A stretch of 64,000 bases of DNA from Fortiea contorta PCC 7126. GTDB lineage: Bacteria > Cyanobacteriota > Cyanobacteriia > Cyanobacteriales > Nostocaceae. Under the pieces are notes generated by a model, which was given only the letters and a program-made list of their open reading frames with translations, was not told the origin of the DNA and did no database searches. How positions within the stretch are numbered: position 1 is the stretch's first letter; each line of letters starts with the position of its first letter. Position numbers and translations under genes: made by a program. The stretch covers positions 2,313,395 to 2,377,394 of the forward strand of contig NZ_KB235930.1 of NCBI RefSeq assembly GCF_000332295.1. The letters are read 5' to 3'. Shown piece after piece: positions 1 through 9,988 of the stretch.

Positions 1-946
<946 letters not shown>

Positions 947-1112
947 TAACGTTCGTTTTCTTTAGCTCTTTTGGCTGTTTTACACCTAGCCTGGTGATTC
1001 TCTTTTCTGACGCAGGCTACTTGTTTTATACTAGCTTTCAAACTATAATTTTTTCATGGTTCGGCGTCCTTCCGGCGTCGCTCTTTCGCGCTTCGCTTTC
1101 AGGCACTTATTC

Positions 1113-1141
1113 AATATATCCAACCTCTCTTTGGTTGTCAA
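1113..1141 (-). promoter_or_regulatory. Probable rrn operon promoter
   Basis: On the minus strand a perfect -35 hexamer TTGACA (1136-1141) is followed after exactly 17 bp by TATATT (1113-1118). This predicts transcription starting near 1106 and a leader of about 160 nt before 16S. The 947-1251 gap between 16S and the divergent nadC holds this promoter and the rRNA leader, and no gene is seen in it. The consensus match is seen directly; its use is inferred. Confidence 0.8.
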
Positions 1142-1251
1142 CTCTTTTTGGAAAAATTTTTCGGTGTTTTTGCGGTCGTTGTTGAAAGTCTTGTGGGATA
1201 AGCATTTTAAGCTATAGTATTCTTGGACATTGAGAAAGATTTAATGAAGTT

Positions 1252-2118
1252 GTGAGTCAGTTTGGTGTTTTGCCTCCTTGGCTGGTTTTAGATCCGCTGT
1301 TGCGTGGCTGGTTGCTTGAGGATATTGGTAGGGGCGATCGCACTACAAACAGCCTGCTATCTGAAAATTTCACGTCAGGAACAGCCAAATGGGTAGCTAA
1401 AGCCTCAGGAGTTATTACAGGCTTACCAGTTGCAGCTAGGGTATTTGAGCTTTTAAATGAAAAAGTTAGTTTTGTGGCTGTTGCGGCTGAAGGTACAAGA
1501 TGTGAACCAGGACAAGTAATAGCAGAAATCAACGGTTCGTTGGATGCGCTGCTGATGGGGGAACGGGTGGCTTTAAACTTGGCTATGCGTCTAAGTGGGA
1601 TTGCTACACTTACATCTAAATACGTAGAGAAGATTGGTGATTTACCTGCTCGTCTAGTAGATACACGGAAAACTACACCAGGGCTGAGACTTCTAGAAAA
1701 ATACGCAACTGCTGTGGGTGGGGCGATTAATCATCGGATGGGGCTGGATGATGCAGTAATGATTAAGGACAATCATATTGCTGCGGCTGGGGGAATTGCA
1801 GAGGCGATTACCCGCATCCGCTCTCAAATTCCTTATCCTTTAACCATAGAAGTGGAGACGGAAAGTTTGGATCAGGTGAAGGAAGCTTTACAACATCAAG
1901 CTGAGATCATTATGTTGGATAATATGCCTCTGGATATGATGCGTCAGGCGGTGGAGTTGATTCGTCAGCAAGATAAGCGCGTAAAGATTGAGGCTTCGGG
2001 GAATGTGACGTTGGAAACTATTCGGGCTGTGGCTGAGACTGGAGTGGATTATATTTCTAGTAGTGCGCCGATTACTCAGGCGAAGTGGTTGGATTTAAGT
2101 ATGAGGATTTCCGTGTAA
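1252..2118 (+). CDS. nadC: Nicotinate-nucleotide pyrophosphorylase (carboxylating), quinolinate phosphoribosyltransferase
   Basis: A 288-residue cytosolic enzyme that converts quinolinate and PRPP to nicotinate mononucleotide, CO2 and PPi in de novo NAD synthesis. The family signature is clear: an N-terminal LLEDIGRGDRTT segment, then the active-site stretch RLVDTRKTTPGLR with KYA and INHRMGLDD, IKDNHI, the IEVET strand, MLDN and EASGN. The length is normal for the family. The start is GTG at 1252, because the ATG at 1244 runs into a stop after three codons (ATG AAG TTG TGA) that overlaps the GTG. The gene is divergent from the rRNA operon, and its 5' region must share the ~300 bp gap with the rrn promoter. 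Confidence 0.95.
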   Translation: MSQFGVLPPWLVLDPLLRGWLLEDIGRGDRTTNSLLSENFTSGTAKWVAKASGVITGLPVAARVFELLNEKVSFVAVAAEGTRCEPGQVIAEINGSLDALLMGERVALNLAMRLSGIATLTSKYVEKIGDLPARLVDTRKTTPGLRLLEKYATAVGGAINHRMGLDDAVMIKDNHIAAAGGIAEAITRIRSQIPYPLTIEVETESLDQVKEALQHQAEIIMLDNMPLDMMRQAVELIRQQDKRVKIEASGNVTLETIRAVAETGVDYISSSAPITQAKWLDLSMRISV

Positions 2119-2287
2119 GAACCGCGTTCTCGCCCAAATGCTAAACCGATTTCTGGCATCCATAGCTAGGATAATCAAAGTTTTGAGAATGCGGTTCAGG
2201 AAAAAATTACGAAAGCAATGAGGAGCGATGTCTGACGACAAGCCGCTCCGTGTCTACGCTTTTGATGTAAAGTAAGAGTATTGAGGA

Positions 2288-2866
2288 TTAAGCGACTAAC
2301 TGATACTCAACACCTTTAGCAGCAAAGCCTGTCTCTTTTGGCTCTATGTCTTTCGCATCGCTGCTGTTAGTAATTTGCAGTTGAGTTTCGCCACGACGAA
2401 TGAATAAAGCGCGGTAGGTACGTCCATCCTTAATTGCAAGATAACCTTCCCACCCTTTGGTGTCCTTGGGTAATTTCGTTGCAGAAACGCCGCTGATATC
2501 GGTTTTGTTAGTCTGCTTATTGTAGACGTTCATGTACAGAGTTGTACCTGTTTGATAGACTCTCACTTGCCGCTTATCAGTCTCAAAATATAGACGTGTG
2601 TCGTCAGCATCGGGCTTTTGAGAGGTTTGGGGAGGTAATACTTTAATCACATCATCGCGTACCCAGCCGCTCTTCGTGTTGTCATAGCTAACTTTGTACC
2701 AAGTGAAACCGTCGCCGGGCTGCTTTTTTTCCAAAATTTTTACGCGAGTACCGACAGGCTTCTGTACAGCACTAGCAGTTAATGACGGATTGGAACGAAT
2801 ATTGATTTCACCTGTACCGCCTTTGTTATTTTTTAGTTCACCGAACTGTTCAGTTGTGCTACTCAT
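2288..2866 (-). CDS. SH3b-domain protein of unknown function
   Basis: A 192-residue protein with a bacterial SH3 domain at about residues 20-78 (INIRSNPS at the start, a GxxWYKVSY strand, GWVRDD at the end). This fold usually binds peptidoglycan or peptides. The remaining ~110 residues form a charged domain I do not recognise, with a strand-rich pattern (TRLYFETDKRQVRVYQ). No signal peptide or membrane segment is seen, so by sequence it is cytoplasmic, which is odd for an SH3b protein. It is a lone gene, convergent with nadC. The function is not assigned. Confidence 0.75.
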   Translation of the reverse strand: MSSTTEQFGELKNNKGGTGEINIRSNPSLTASAVQKPVGTRVKILEKKQPGDGFTWYKVSYDNTKSGWVRDDVIKVLPPQTSQKPDADDTRLYFETDKRQVRVYQTGTTLYMNVYNKQTNKTDISGVSATKLPKDTKGWEGYLAIKDGRTYRALFIRRGETQLQITNSSDAKDIEPKETGFAAKGVEYQLVA

Positions 2867-3257
2867 GATGGATATTTCGATTTTGTTTTCAGTAGTGAGG
2901 TCGCAGACAGTATTTAATAAATATAGTTATTATCCGTAAAACCCAGTGTGTTTTTTGGGAAAAAATTCTAAAAAATTTGCCTAAATCCTCGATAAAAGCC
3001 TCAAGTTATGTCTTCTGGTAGAGGCAGTATATCTTGGGAGGTACCAGAGCATGACCGATTTTTACACAGCAAGAGTTTCGATTCCACAACTAGAGTTAAA
3101 ATAACGAGAACATGAATGATTGCGCTGGGCGATCGCCAATTGCTCATAAGTGCAACTTATCTGTCTCTACAAAGCCTACACCGAAAAAGCTGGCCTGGGG
3201 AGTCTTAATTATGTTGCAATGGTGATTCCTGGGCGCTGGAACAATTGATAAATACCT
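2867..3257. other. Intergenic, no gene seen
   Basis: A 391-bp gap between the divergent SH3b gene and argS. It has one HIP1-like site and AT-rich stretches. No RNA gene, convincing promoter pair or repeat was recognised. It must hold the promoters of both neighbours. Confidence 0.5.
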
Positions 3258-5015
3258 ATGAACGCTACGCAAGAACAATTAAAAGTTAAATTTGAGCAGG
3301 CTTTAGTAGCTGCTTTTGGTGCTGAGTACGCCGGAGTAGATCCGATTTTGGTGGCTGCTAGTAATCCTAAATTTGGTGATTATCAAGCAAATGTGGCTTT
3401 ATCATTGAGCAAACGCCTAGGAAAACAACCAAGGGCGATCGCTGCTACTATAGTTGAAGAATTAGACATCGCCGCAATCTGCGAACCACCAGAAATAGCT
3501 GGGCCTGGATTTATTAATCTCAAACTGAAAACAGCGTACCTGGAAGCACAGCTTCAAGCTATCCAGAGAGATCCTAGATTAGGAGTCCCGACAGTAAAAG
3601 ATCCACAACGTGAAGTTGTCGATTTTTCTAGTCCGAATATTGCTAAAGAAATGCATGTTGGACACTTACGCTCGACTATTATTGGTGATTGCATCGCCAG
3701 AATTTTGGAATTTCGCGGACATCATGTCCTCCGGTTAAATCATGTGGGCGACTGGGGTACACAGTTCGGAATGTTAATTGCTTACCTGCGGGAAGTTTAC
3801 CCACAAGCCCTCACCACAGCCAACGCTTTAGATATTGGCGATTTAGTCAGCTTTTATCGCCAAGCTAAACAACGGTTTGATGCAGATGAAGCTTTTCAAG
3901 AGACAGCACGACAGGAAGTTGTCAAATTACAAGCAGGTGCTGAAGATACAATCCATGCATGGAAGCTGCTGTGTCAACAGTCAAGGTTAGAGTTTCAGGT
4001 AATTTATGATTTGTTGGATGTCAAATTAATTGAACGGGGAGAATCTTTTTATAACTCCTTGCTACCTGGAGTCGTAGAAGATTTAGACAAATCTGGATTA
4101 CTGGTAGAAAATCAGGGTGCAAAGTGTGTTTTCCTAGAAGGGTTTACCAACAGAGAAGGTGAACCATTACCCTTAATTGTGCAAAAATCTGATGGCGGTT
4201 TTAACTACGCAGCAACGGATTTAGCAGCGCTGCGTTACCGCATTCACCAAGACGAAGCTAAACGGATAATTTATGTAACAGATGCTGGACAAGCTAACCA
4301 CTTTGCCCAATTTTTTCAAGTGGCGCGCAAAGCCGGATGGATTCCTGACGATGTGGAACTTGTACATGTCCCCTTCGGTTTGGTGTTAGGGGAAGACGGT
4401 AAAAAGTTTAAAACTCGTTCTGGTGATACAGTGCGGTTACGGGATTTGTTAGACGAAGCAGTAAACCGTGTGCGCGCAGACTTAGAAAACAGGTTACAAG
4501 AATATGGGCGGACAGAAACTGAAGAATTTATTGCTCATGCTGCTGAGGTGATTGGTATTAGTGCGGTTAAGTATGCAGACTTAAGCCAAAATCGCACCAG
4601 TAATTATGTTTTTAGTTACGATAAAATGTTATCTCTCAAAGGCAACACTGCTCCTTACATGCTGTATGCTTATGTGAGAACTCAAGGTATTAGTCGAGAA
4701 GGTAATATTGATTTTGAGCAGCTAGGAACAGAAGCGAAAATTTTGCTTGCAGAAGATACAGAATTGACGTTAGCAAAACATTTGTTGCAACTGAGTGAGG
4801 TAGTTAGTGAAGTTGAAAAAGATTTACTACCAAATCGCTTGTGTGAGTATTTATATAGTTTAAGTGATAAATTCAATAAATTCTATGAAAATTGTCCAGT
4901 ACTGCAATCTGAAGAACCCGTGCGGACTTCGCGTTTAGGATTGTGCAATTTAACAGCAAGAACTTTAAAACTGGGATTGTCTTTGATGGGAATTTCTGTG
5001 TTAGAGAGGATGTAA
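3258..5015 (+). CDS. argS: Arginyl-tRNA synthetase
   Basis: A 585-residue class I aminoacyl-tRNA synthetase that charges tRNA-Arg. The N-terminal Add1 domain covers residues ~1-110. The HIGH-type motif appears as [21 protein letters not shown] near residue 135, followed by [14 protein letters not shown]. The KMSKS-equivalent region is [18 protein letters not shown] (ArgRS commonly lacks a standard KMSKS). The C-terminal anticodon-binding DALR domain ends in the family-typical [21 protein letters not shown]. Full length. The ATG at 3258 fits the usual N terminus. It stands alone and is convergent with the next gene. Confidence 0.97.
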   Translation: MNATQEQLKVKFEQALVAAFGAEYAGVDPILVAASNPKFGDYQANVALSLSKRLGKQPRAIAATIVEELDIAAICEPPEIAGPGFINLKLKTAYLEAQLQAIQRDPRLGVPTVKDPQREVVDFSSPNIAKEMHVGHLRSTIIGDCIARILEFRGHHVLRLNHVGDWGTQFGMLIAYLREVYPQALTTANALDIGDLVSFYRQAKQRFDADEAFQETARQEVVKLQAGAEDTIHAWKLLCQQSRLEFQVIYDLLDVKLIERGESFYNSLLPGVVEDLDKSGLLVENQGAKCVFLEGFTNREGEPLPLIVQKSDGGFNYAATDLAALRYRIHQDEAKRIIYVTDAGQANHFAQFFQVARKAGWIPDDVELVHVPFGLVLGEDGKKFKTRSGDTVRLRDLLDEAVNRVRADLENRLQEYGRTETEEFIAHAAEVIGISAVKYADLSQNRTSNYVFSYDKMLSLKGNTAPYMLYAYVRTQGISREGNIDFEQLGTEAKILLAEDTELTLAKHLLQLSEVVSEVEKDLLPNRLCEYLYSLSDKFNKFYENCPVLQSEEPVRTSRLGLCNLTARTLKLGLSLMGISVLERM

Positions 5016-5036
5016 ATTTTTATTACCTATGTGTGT

Positions 5037-5117
5037 TGAGGGATGACATTTGATGTACTAGCGAAGCGTAATGGTTAACACTTTTGACTCCATCTAACCA
5101 ATCTTTTTCATCCCTCA
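5037..5117. terminator. Inverted repeat between convergent genes, possible terminator
   Basis: A perfect 10-bp inverted repeat, TGAGGGATGA at 5037-5046 and TCATCCCTCA at 5108-5117, lies 22 bp after the argS stop and 36 bp before the end of the opposing gene. The loop is long (61 nt), so a bidirectional terminator role is only a guess. It could also be the ends of a small decayed element. Confidence 0.35.
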
Positions 5118-5153
5118 CTGACTGTTTTTTGACAGTAGTTAACTAGCTGAATA

Positions 5154-5888
5154 TCATTCTAGTGATTTACCAGCTTTACTTAGGAGTTTCCCCAACTTTT
5201 GAATTGGGCCTTTAAATCCTCTAGCAGCGTTGGTTGCGGACTGTTGTGTTTGTTCACCTAACTTGGTGAGGACTTCGGCGAAGTCTGTACTTTTGGCGCT
5301 TTTGCGTTTCAAAAGTTGTTTGAGTTCTTTAAGTCCGTTGGCGATTTCTTGTAAGTTTTCGTCTTCAGACTTGTGCAATAAAGTGTACCAAGCATCAATT
5401 GCACCTTGTGCTGTTTCTTGGTCGAGATTGGTGAGGTCGTCTTCTTCCAGGGTATCGACTAACGAGTCTATTTGCTCAATTTGCTCGCGGTCTTCAGTTT
5501 TACCGAGAGAAACACCGATTTTAGTCAGTTGTTTACCCAGCTTTTGCAACGAAGCTTTGATTTCGTTATCAGCTTCGGATGCAAAATCGCTAGTTTGCTC
5601 ACCAATTTCGATGAGCACTTCGCCAATCTCATGACCTGTAGCTTTACCACTTTTAATAAGTTGCTTTAGATCCTTCAGTCCATTAGCGATTTCTTTGATT
5701 TCTGGTTCTTTAGCCTTATTTAAAGGAGTATACCAGTCATCAATCAAACTTTGAGCAGCTTCGCTATCTACATTTGACAAATCTTGCTCTAATGCTGCAA
5801 AAAGCGCATCTAGATCCAAGTTATCAGTTGGATTAGATTTTGTAGCTGCTGTACCTTGTTTGTTTTTGCTTTGTTGTTGAGAAGCCAT
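5154..5888 (-). CDS. Cyanobacterial protein with internally duplicated helical domain
   Basis: About 244 residues made of two tandem copies of one ~105-residue domain. Each copy has an acidic lead (DLSNVD / DLTNLD), the pattern AxxxIDxWYTxLxK, then EIANGLKxLKQL, then GEQT, and ends in a basic helix (LGKQLTKIGVSLGK / LGKLLSKAGKSLE). All segments look alpha-helical and charged. No signal peptide or membrane segment is present. I choose the ATG at 5888 because the upstream 22 codons (from 5954) are unlike the low-complexity Gln/Lys/Ser-rich start that follows; neither start has a clear ribosome binding site. The family is not recognised beyond resembling conserved Nostoc hypotheticals. Confidence 0.7.
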   Translation of the reverse strand: MASQQQSKNKQGTAATKSNPTDNLDLDALFAALEQDLSNVDSEAAQSLIDDWYTPLNKAKEPEIKEIANGLKDLKQLIKSGKATGHEIGEVLIEIGEQTSDFASEADNEIKASLQKLGKQLTKIGVSLGKTEDREQIEQIDSLVDTLEEDDLTNLDQETAQGAIDAWYTLLHKSEDENLQEIANGLKELKQLLKRKSAKSTDFAEVLTKLGEQTQQSATNAARGFKGPIQKLGKLLSKAGKSLE

Positions 5889-6024
5889 TTGTAAATTACG
5901 TAAGCAATAATGTACAGGTAACACTTTATAAATTTCTTCATCAATTTCCCTCATACTTAAGAGTCAATATACAAACATCACATATATAAACCTTTTGAGG
6001 GAAACTGTTTTCTCAAGTTGTGCG

Positions 6025-6282
6025 TTAAAGATTTTTTTGAGTATCTTCTGCAAATAGCACCAAACCAAATTCTTCTCCGGTAGGATGAAAACCAATACCT
6101 CTATAAGCCGCTTGCGCTGCTGAGTTTTGACGGTTTGTAAACAAAATAGCTCGTTCTACTCCTTGGGTTTTTGCTGCTAGCAAGGAACCAGCGACTACGC
6201 TTTTGGCGTAACCTTTACCCCGCAACGCCGGAGGTGTCCAAACTCCCCCGATTTGAACAATATCGGGTAAACGAGCGAATGA
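6025..6282 (-). pseudogene. Remnant of a GNAT acetyltransferase, N terminus lost
   Basis: Only the C-terminal part of a GNAT N-acetyltransferase remains. The acetyl-CoA loop LRGKGYAKSV is followed by the helix and the usual ending NRQNSAAQAAYRGIGFHPTGEEF. The frame continues upstream of the only ATG (6225) through GGVWTPPALRGKG, a conserved GNAT strand, and then runs into a heptamer repeat at 6281 where homology stops. A full GNAT needs about 80-200 more residues, so this is most likely a truncated gene. The direct evidence is the frame and motif; loss through repeat-associated rearrangement is inferred. Confidence 0.7.
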
Positions 6283-6311
6283 AGTCTGAAGTCTGAAGTC
6301 TAAAGTCTGAA
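6281..6311. repeat. Heptanucleotide short tandem repeat (GAAGTCT)4
   Basis: Four tandem units of GAAGTCT (the last is AAAGTCT) lie exactly where the upstream GNAT remnant loses homology. This is the STRR type of repeat known from heterocystous cyanobacteria. Related 7-mers occur elsewhere in the window. Confidence 0.8.
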
Positions 6312-6370
6312 TTATGAAAGAGAGAATTTGATGATGGATAGTTTATTAGGTATTTAATAGATTTTTATAA

Positions 6371-7003
6371 TTATCTATTCAATACGACAGGTGCAACAAT
6401 GATTCCTGTCAAAACTCTCAGTAATTCCTCTAATTCTTCAGGAATACGATAAAGTTTAATATCTTGAGAAATTAATCTTTCTTGGCGATGAAATTTACCA
6501 AACCGCCAATCTTCGCCTGTGGTTACTGCTCCATAAAGAATTGGCGCTGCTGATTGTGTCCACTGGTCAAGGGCAATTAATTCTACTGCTAATTGAGTGA
6601 ATCCTCGACCTAAGTCAGATTGTTTAGCTTCAACTACTAACATGCCGAAATCACTGTTTATGTAATAATCAAAGCTACCTTTAAGTTGCTCATTAACATT
6701 AATCGGATATTCAATATTTAATTGAGTTTGAGTTTCTGCACAAATTTCTAGCAGCGTTGGTGCAATTAATACTTCCCTTCTCGCCATTTCACTAATGGGG
6801 TTGACGTAAGTTAAGTTTCTCTGTAAATAACGACTTAAAAAATCTAAACATTGAAGATTATTTGTATACCTTGGTAAATCTAGACGTTTACGTTCATATC
6901 TACAATTAAACTCTGCAAGAATGTCACCTGGGGTGTAAGGTAATTCAAAATATTTGCTGAATGTATAACTTGTCCCTGGTTGCAGAATGGGGGGACGACT
7001 CAT
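6371..7003 (-). CDS. PD-(D/E)XK nuclease-fold protein, function unknown
   Basis: A 210-residue protein whose middle reads GSFDYYIN (residues ~115-122) followed by LVVEAKQSDLGRGFTQLAVEL. This matches the D...(D/E)xK core of the PD-(D/E)XK nuclease superfamily, with the trailing helix expected after the lysine. Its N terminus (SYTFSKYFELPYTPGDILAEF) is common in cyanobacterial hypotheticals. The start codon overlaps the stop of the upstream LuxR-type gene (TAATG), so the two are almost certainly co-transcribed and translationally coupled. The nuclease fold is inferred from motif spacing only. DNA cleavage is not shown. Confidence 0.65.
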   Translation of the reverse strand: MSRPPILQPGTSYTFSKYFELPYTPGDILAEFNCRYERKRLDLPRYTNNLQCLDFLSRYLQRNLTYVNPISEMARREVLIAPTLLEICAETQTQLNIEYPINVNEQLKGSFDYYINSDFGMLVVEAKQSDLGRGFTQLAVELIALDQWTQSAAPILYGAVTTGEDWRFGKFHRQERLISQDIKLYRIPEELEELLRVLTGIIVAPVVLNR

Positions 7004-7686
7004 TAATTCATCCTCGATGAAACTAATATATCTTGCAAGCGTGCGACCATTTCTGCCCGGGCTGAAACTTTCAGCTTGCGAAACATCCTTTTTAAAGCCT
7101 GCTTGACAGAGTTTTGGCTAATCCAAAGTCTAGCGGCGATTTCGGCGTTAGTTAATCCTTGGGCTACTAGTTCGGCGATTTCTAACTCGCGGGGTGTCAA
7201 AGGACAGACTATTGAAGATGGGAATGTTTTTGATTGTGCTCTGAGGGTAGCCAGTTTTGTGGATAAATGAATGCACAAGGCGCTCAAATCGGCTAGATCG
7301 TTACCATTAAATGGCGGATTACCTTTGGCGCGGGCTAAGTTAAGGGTACCGACAAGACGACCGTCACACACAATCGGGCCGGTCATGACGTGTTCGTGGT
7401 CGGAACGGGGACATATATCTTTCCAGTCTCCTGGAGATAATATCAGTTGTTCGTGGGCGGGGGCGTGGCGTTCGACTACATAACGCCCAATCGGATTGCT
7501 TTCTAAGCAGACTGCGGGAATGCTGGGGGCGTCTATTGGCGCTGGGGAATGGGGGTCTAGCAGATAAATTCCCCAACTTTGTACACCAAAATGCTTGCCA
7601 ACTGTGTCGTTAAGAGCTAGTTTAAGTTCTTGCTCATTGCGGACATTGGCGATCGCTTGAAACGCAGCATGAAGAGAATTAGCCAT
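7003..7686 (-). CDS. GAF-LuxR transcriptional regulator
   Basis: A 227-residue regulator. Residues ~10-145 form a GAF-like sensor domain (WGIYLL, GRLVGTLNLAR). Residues ~158-222 are a LuxR/GerE helix-turn-helix: LTPRELEIAELVAQGLTNAEIA, then the recognition helix ISQNSVKQALKRMFRKL. There is no receiver domain, so it is probably ligand-responsive rather than phosphorelay-controlled. Its stop codon overlaps the start of the nuclease-fold gene. It is divergent from the DUF3386 gene with about 100 bp between starts, so it could regulate either neighbour or itself. The ligand is unknown. Confidence 0.85.
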   Translation of the reverse strand: MANSLHAAFQAIANVRNEQELKLALNDTVGKHFGVQSWGIYLLDPHSPAPIDAPSIPAVCLESNPIGRYVVERHAPAHEQLILSPGDWKDICPRSDHEHVMTGPIVCDGRLVGTLNLARAKGNPPFNGNDLADLSALCIHLSTKLATLRAQSKTFPSSIVCPLTPRELEIAELVAQGLTNAEIAARLWISQNSVKQALKRMFRKLKVSARAEMVARLQDILVSSRMN

Positions 7687-7787
7687 AAGTGTACCCAGTT
7701 GGGGTCTATGCAGGGCTTCACAATTACCTCTATGCTAATACCAGCAAAGGCAAAAAGCTAATATCACTAGTGGTTATAGGTGACGAT

Positions 7788-8444
7788 ATGACAGTTACAC
7801 AACTCTCTGCTCGGGAATTTTTCCGCGCTGCTTATGAAAACCGTTACACTTGGAACCAAAATTTTCCTGGTTACACTGCAGATGTTACATATAAATATGA
7901 CGACAAAGTGTTCACAGCTAAGGTTCACATCAAAGCTGATTTGAAAGCTGAAGTGTTGGATGTGGAGGATGAGCAAGCCAAGCAGGCGATTCACAACCAA
8001 GCTTGGGAAATCGCTATTCACCGCGTCCGTCGCGCTTTTGAAGACACTCACAGTGCTAATACTTTTAGCTATGGAGCAACTGCAGACAGCGGTGAAGTAG
8101 AAATTTTGGTCGGTGGGAAGTCGGATGGTGATAAGTACAAAGTCCGCAATAATGAAGTCAGCCATGTTCACCGTTTAATTCACGGAACTTTTGTAACTAT
8201 TAACACCTTCAGCAGTCACAACACTGGAGAAGGCTACCTCTCCCACACCTACGACTCTGTATATCATGACCCCAAAACTGGGGAACAAAAGGGTGGTAGA
8301 AGTGAATTCACTGATGAATATGAACAGGTTGGTCAATATTTTATTCTCAACCGTCGGCAAATTCGCACCGAGACAGCAGGTAAAATCTCAACTCAGGAAT
8401 TTATCTTCTCAAATATCCAGTTACTTGAGCCTGTTGCAGCTTAG
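7788..8444 (+). CDS. DUF3386 family protein
   Basis: A 218-residue soluble protein of the DUF3386 family found in cyanobacteria and plant plastids. Recognised features are the start MTVTQLSAREFFRAAYENRYTW, the middle FSYGATADSGEVEILVGG and the end LNRRQIRTETAGKIS plus a final hydrophobic strand. The ATG at 7788 is preferred over the further-upstream in-frame ATG at 7689, whose 33 extra codons are unlike the family. No signal or membrane segment is seen. A hairpin terminator follows the gene. The biochemical role is not known. Confidence 0.85.
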   Translation: MTVTQLSAREFFRAAYENRYTWNQNFPGYTADVTYKYDDKVFTAKVHIKADLKAEVLDVEDEQAKQAIHNQAWEIAIHRVRRAFEDTHSANTFSYGATADSGEVEILVGGKSDGDKYKVRNNEVSHVHRLIHGTFVTINTFSSHNTGEGYLSHTYDSVYHDPKTGEQKGGRSEFTDEYEQVGQYFILNRRQIRTETAGKISTQEFIFSNIQLLEPVAA

Positions 8445-8518
8445 ACTCGATGGGGAAATTTCAGAGCCTTACTGATTACAGTATGAAAAATAATTTGCTG
8501 TAATTCCAAAATGTTTAT

Positions 8519-8558
8519 ACCTGCGCCGATTTTGTCAAATTTTGGCGCAGGTTTTGTT
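8519..8558 (+). terminator. Intrinsic terminator of the DUF3386 gene
   Basis: A perfect 9-bp stem, ACCTGCGCC (8519-8527) and GGCGCAGGT (8544-8552), is followed directly by TTTGTTTG. It lies 75 bp after the stop codon. It is the cleanest rho-independent terminator in the window. Confidence 0.85.
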
Positions 8559-8734
8559 TGCATTTGATATTTATCTGCATCTCTACGCGCAAATTAAAAG
8601 CAGCGCTCAATACACATTAATTGTAAATTGTCAATCAAAAATTCCTGCCCCCTGCCCAACAACCAAACCTTAACCCAACAACAGTAATTTAAAAGTAGTA
8701 TCAGTGTTGCTGAAAATAAGACTGTGGTCAACTT

Positions 8735-9949
8735 ATGAGTAACTCAGCACTAAGTCGTTTAAGTGAACTTGCTCAAGTTTTCTGCAAATTGGGTGTCATC
8801 GGTTTCGGTGGCCCAGTCGCCCATATTGCGATGATTGAGGACGAAGCAGTGAAGCGGCGTCAGTGGTTGACACGGGAGCATTTTCTAGATCTGATTGGTG
8901 CAACTAACCTCATCCCTGGGCCGAATTCCACAGAAATGGCTATTCATGTGGGATATATCTACGCAGGCTGGCTAGGACTAATAGTTGCAGGTGTCAGTTT
9001 TATCTTACCCGCAGTACTGATTACGGGATTTTTTGCTTGGATTTATGTAAACTATGGCACTTTGCCGCAAGTATCACCTGTACTGTATGGGATTAAACCT
9101 GTGGTTTTAGCTGTAGTCATCAACGCTCTTTGGGGCTTGGGGAAAAAAGCAGTAAAAACACGCAAATTGTTATTAATTGCTGTAGCTGTAGTAATTTTAT
9201 TGTTGGTATTAAAACTAAATGAAGTTATCGCCCTATTAATTGGGGGATTACTGGGGATGATTTGGTTACGTAGTGGCGATAAAAACACGCCGCCGAGTCA
9301 ACAAGCTCACTTGATTATTGCTAGTTTAACTACTGGTGCAACCTTGAAGGCAACGGTAGCCAGCGCCGCCGCCGCTACATCTAACCTAGCGAATGTTCCT
9401 CTATGGCAATTGGGCTGGTTTTTCCTGAAAATTGGTAGCGTTTTATTTGGTGGCGGCTTTGTATTGATAGCCTTTCTGCAAGGGGAATTAGTGGGGGAGT
9501 ATGGCTGGTTGACACAACAGCAATTATTAGATGCGATCGCTATTGGTCAATTTACCCCAGGGCCGGTACTTTCCACAGCTACCTTTATCGGCTACGTCAT
9601 CGCCGGAATTCCTGGGGCGATCATTTCAACAGCGGGAATTTTCCTACCTTCATTTATCTTCACAGCGCTGCTGAATCCCCTTGTTCCTCGGTTACGCGCC
9701 TCAAAATGGACAAGTGCATTTCTGGATGCAGTCAACGTTAGTGCTGTAGCGCTGATGGTAGTCGTCACTTTGCAGTTAGCAGTAGCCACATTAAGTTTAC
9801 CAAAAGCCCCATATTTAGATTTTTTGGCAGTAGCGATCGCCACCATCGCCGCAGTTTTAGCAATTCGCTTCCGGATTAATGCCGCATGGCTAGTTTTAGG
9901 CGGCGCTGTCGTCGGTGCGATTGCCGCACTCCTGGGCTATGGGCGTTGA
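8735..9949 (+). CDS. chrA: Chromate transporter, long-chain CHR family
   Basis: A 404-residue inner-membrane protein with the two homologous halves of bidomain ChrA. Half one (residues ~8-190) has CKLGVIGFGGPVAHIAM, WLTREHFLDL and IPGPNSTEMA. Half two (~225-400) has KIGSVLFGGGFVLI, WLTQQQLLDAI and TPGPVLSTATFIGY. About ten hydrophobic segments are present. The family exports chromate, often driven by proton gradient; activity here is inferred. The gene sits 39 bp upstream of dnaN on the same strand, so they may be co-transcribed. No sulfur or chromate-related genes lie nearby. Confidence 0.9.
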   Translation: MSNSALSRLSELAQVFCKLGVIGFGGPVAHIAMIEDEAVKRRQWLTREHFLDLIGATNLIPGPNSTEMAIHVGYIYAGWLGLIVAGVSFILPAVLITGFFAWIYVNYGTLPQVSPVLYGIKPVVLAVVINALWGLGKKAVKTRKLLLIAVAVVILLLVLKLNEVIALLIGGLLGMIWLRSGDKNTPPSQQAHLIIASLTTGATLKATVASAAAATSNLANVPLWQLGWFFLKIGSVLFGGGFVLIAFLQGELVGEYGWLTQQQLLDAIAIGQFTPGPVLSTATFIGYVIAGIPGAIISTAGIFLPSFIFTALLNPLVPRLRASKWTSAFLDAVNVSAVALMVVVTLQLAVATLSLPKAPYLDFLAVAIATIAAVLAIRFRINAAWLVLGGAVVGAIAALLGYGR

Positions 9950-9988
9950 AAGGATGCTACCATAATCACTTGTCAGCTGAATCTAATT

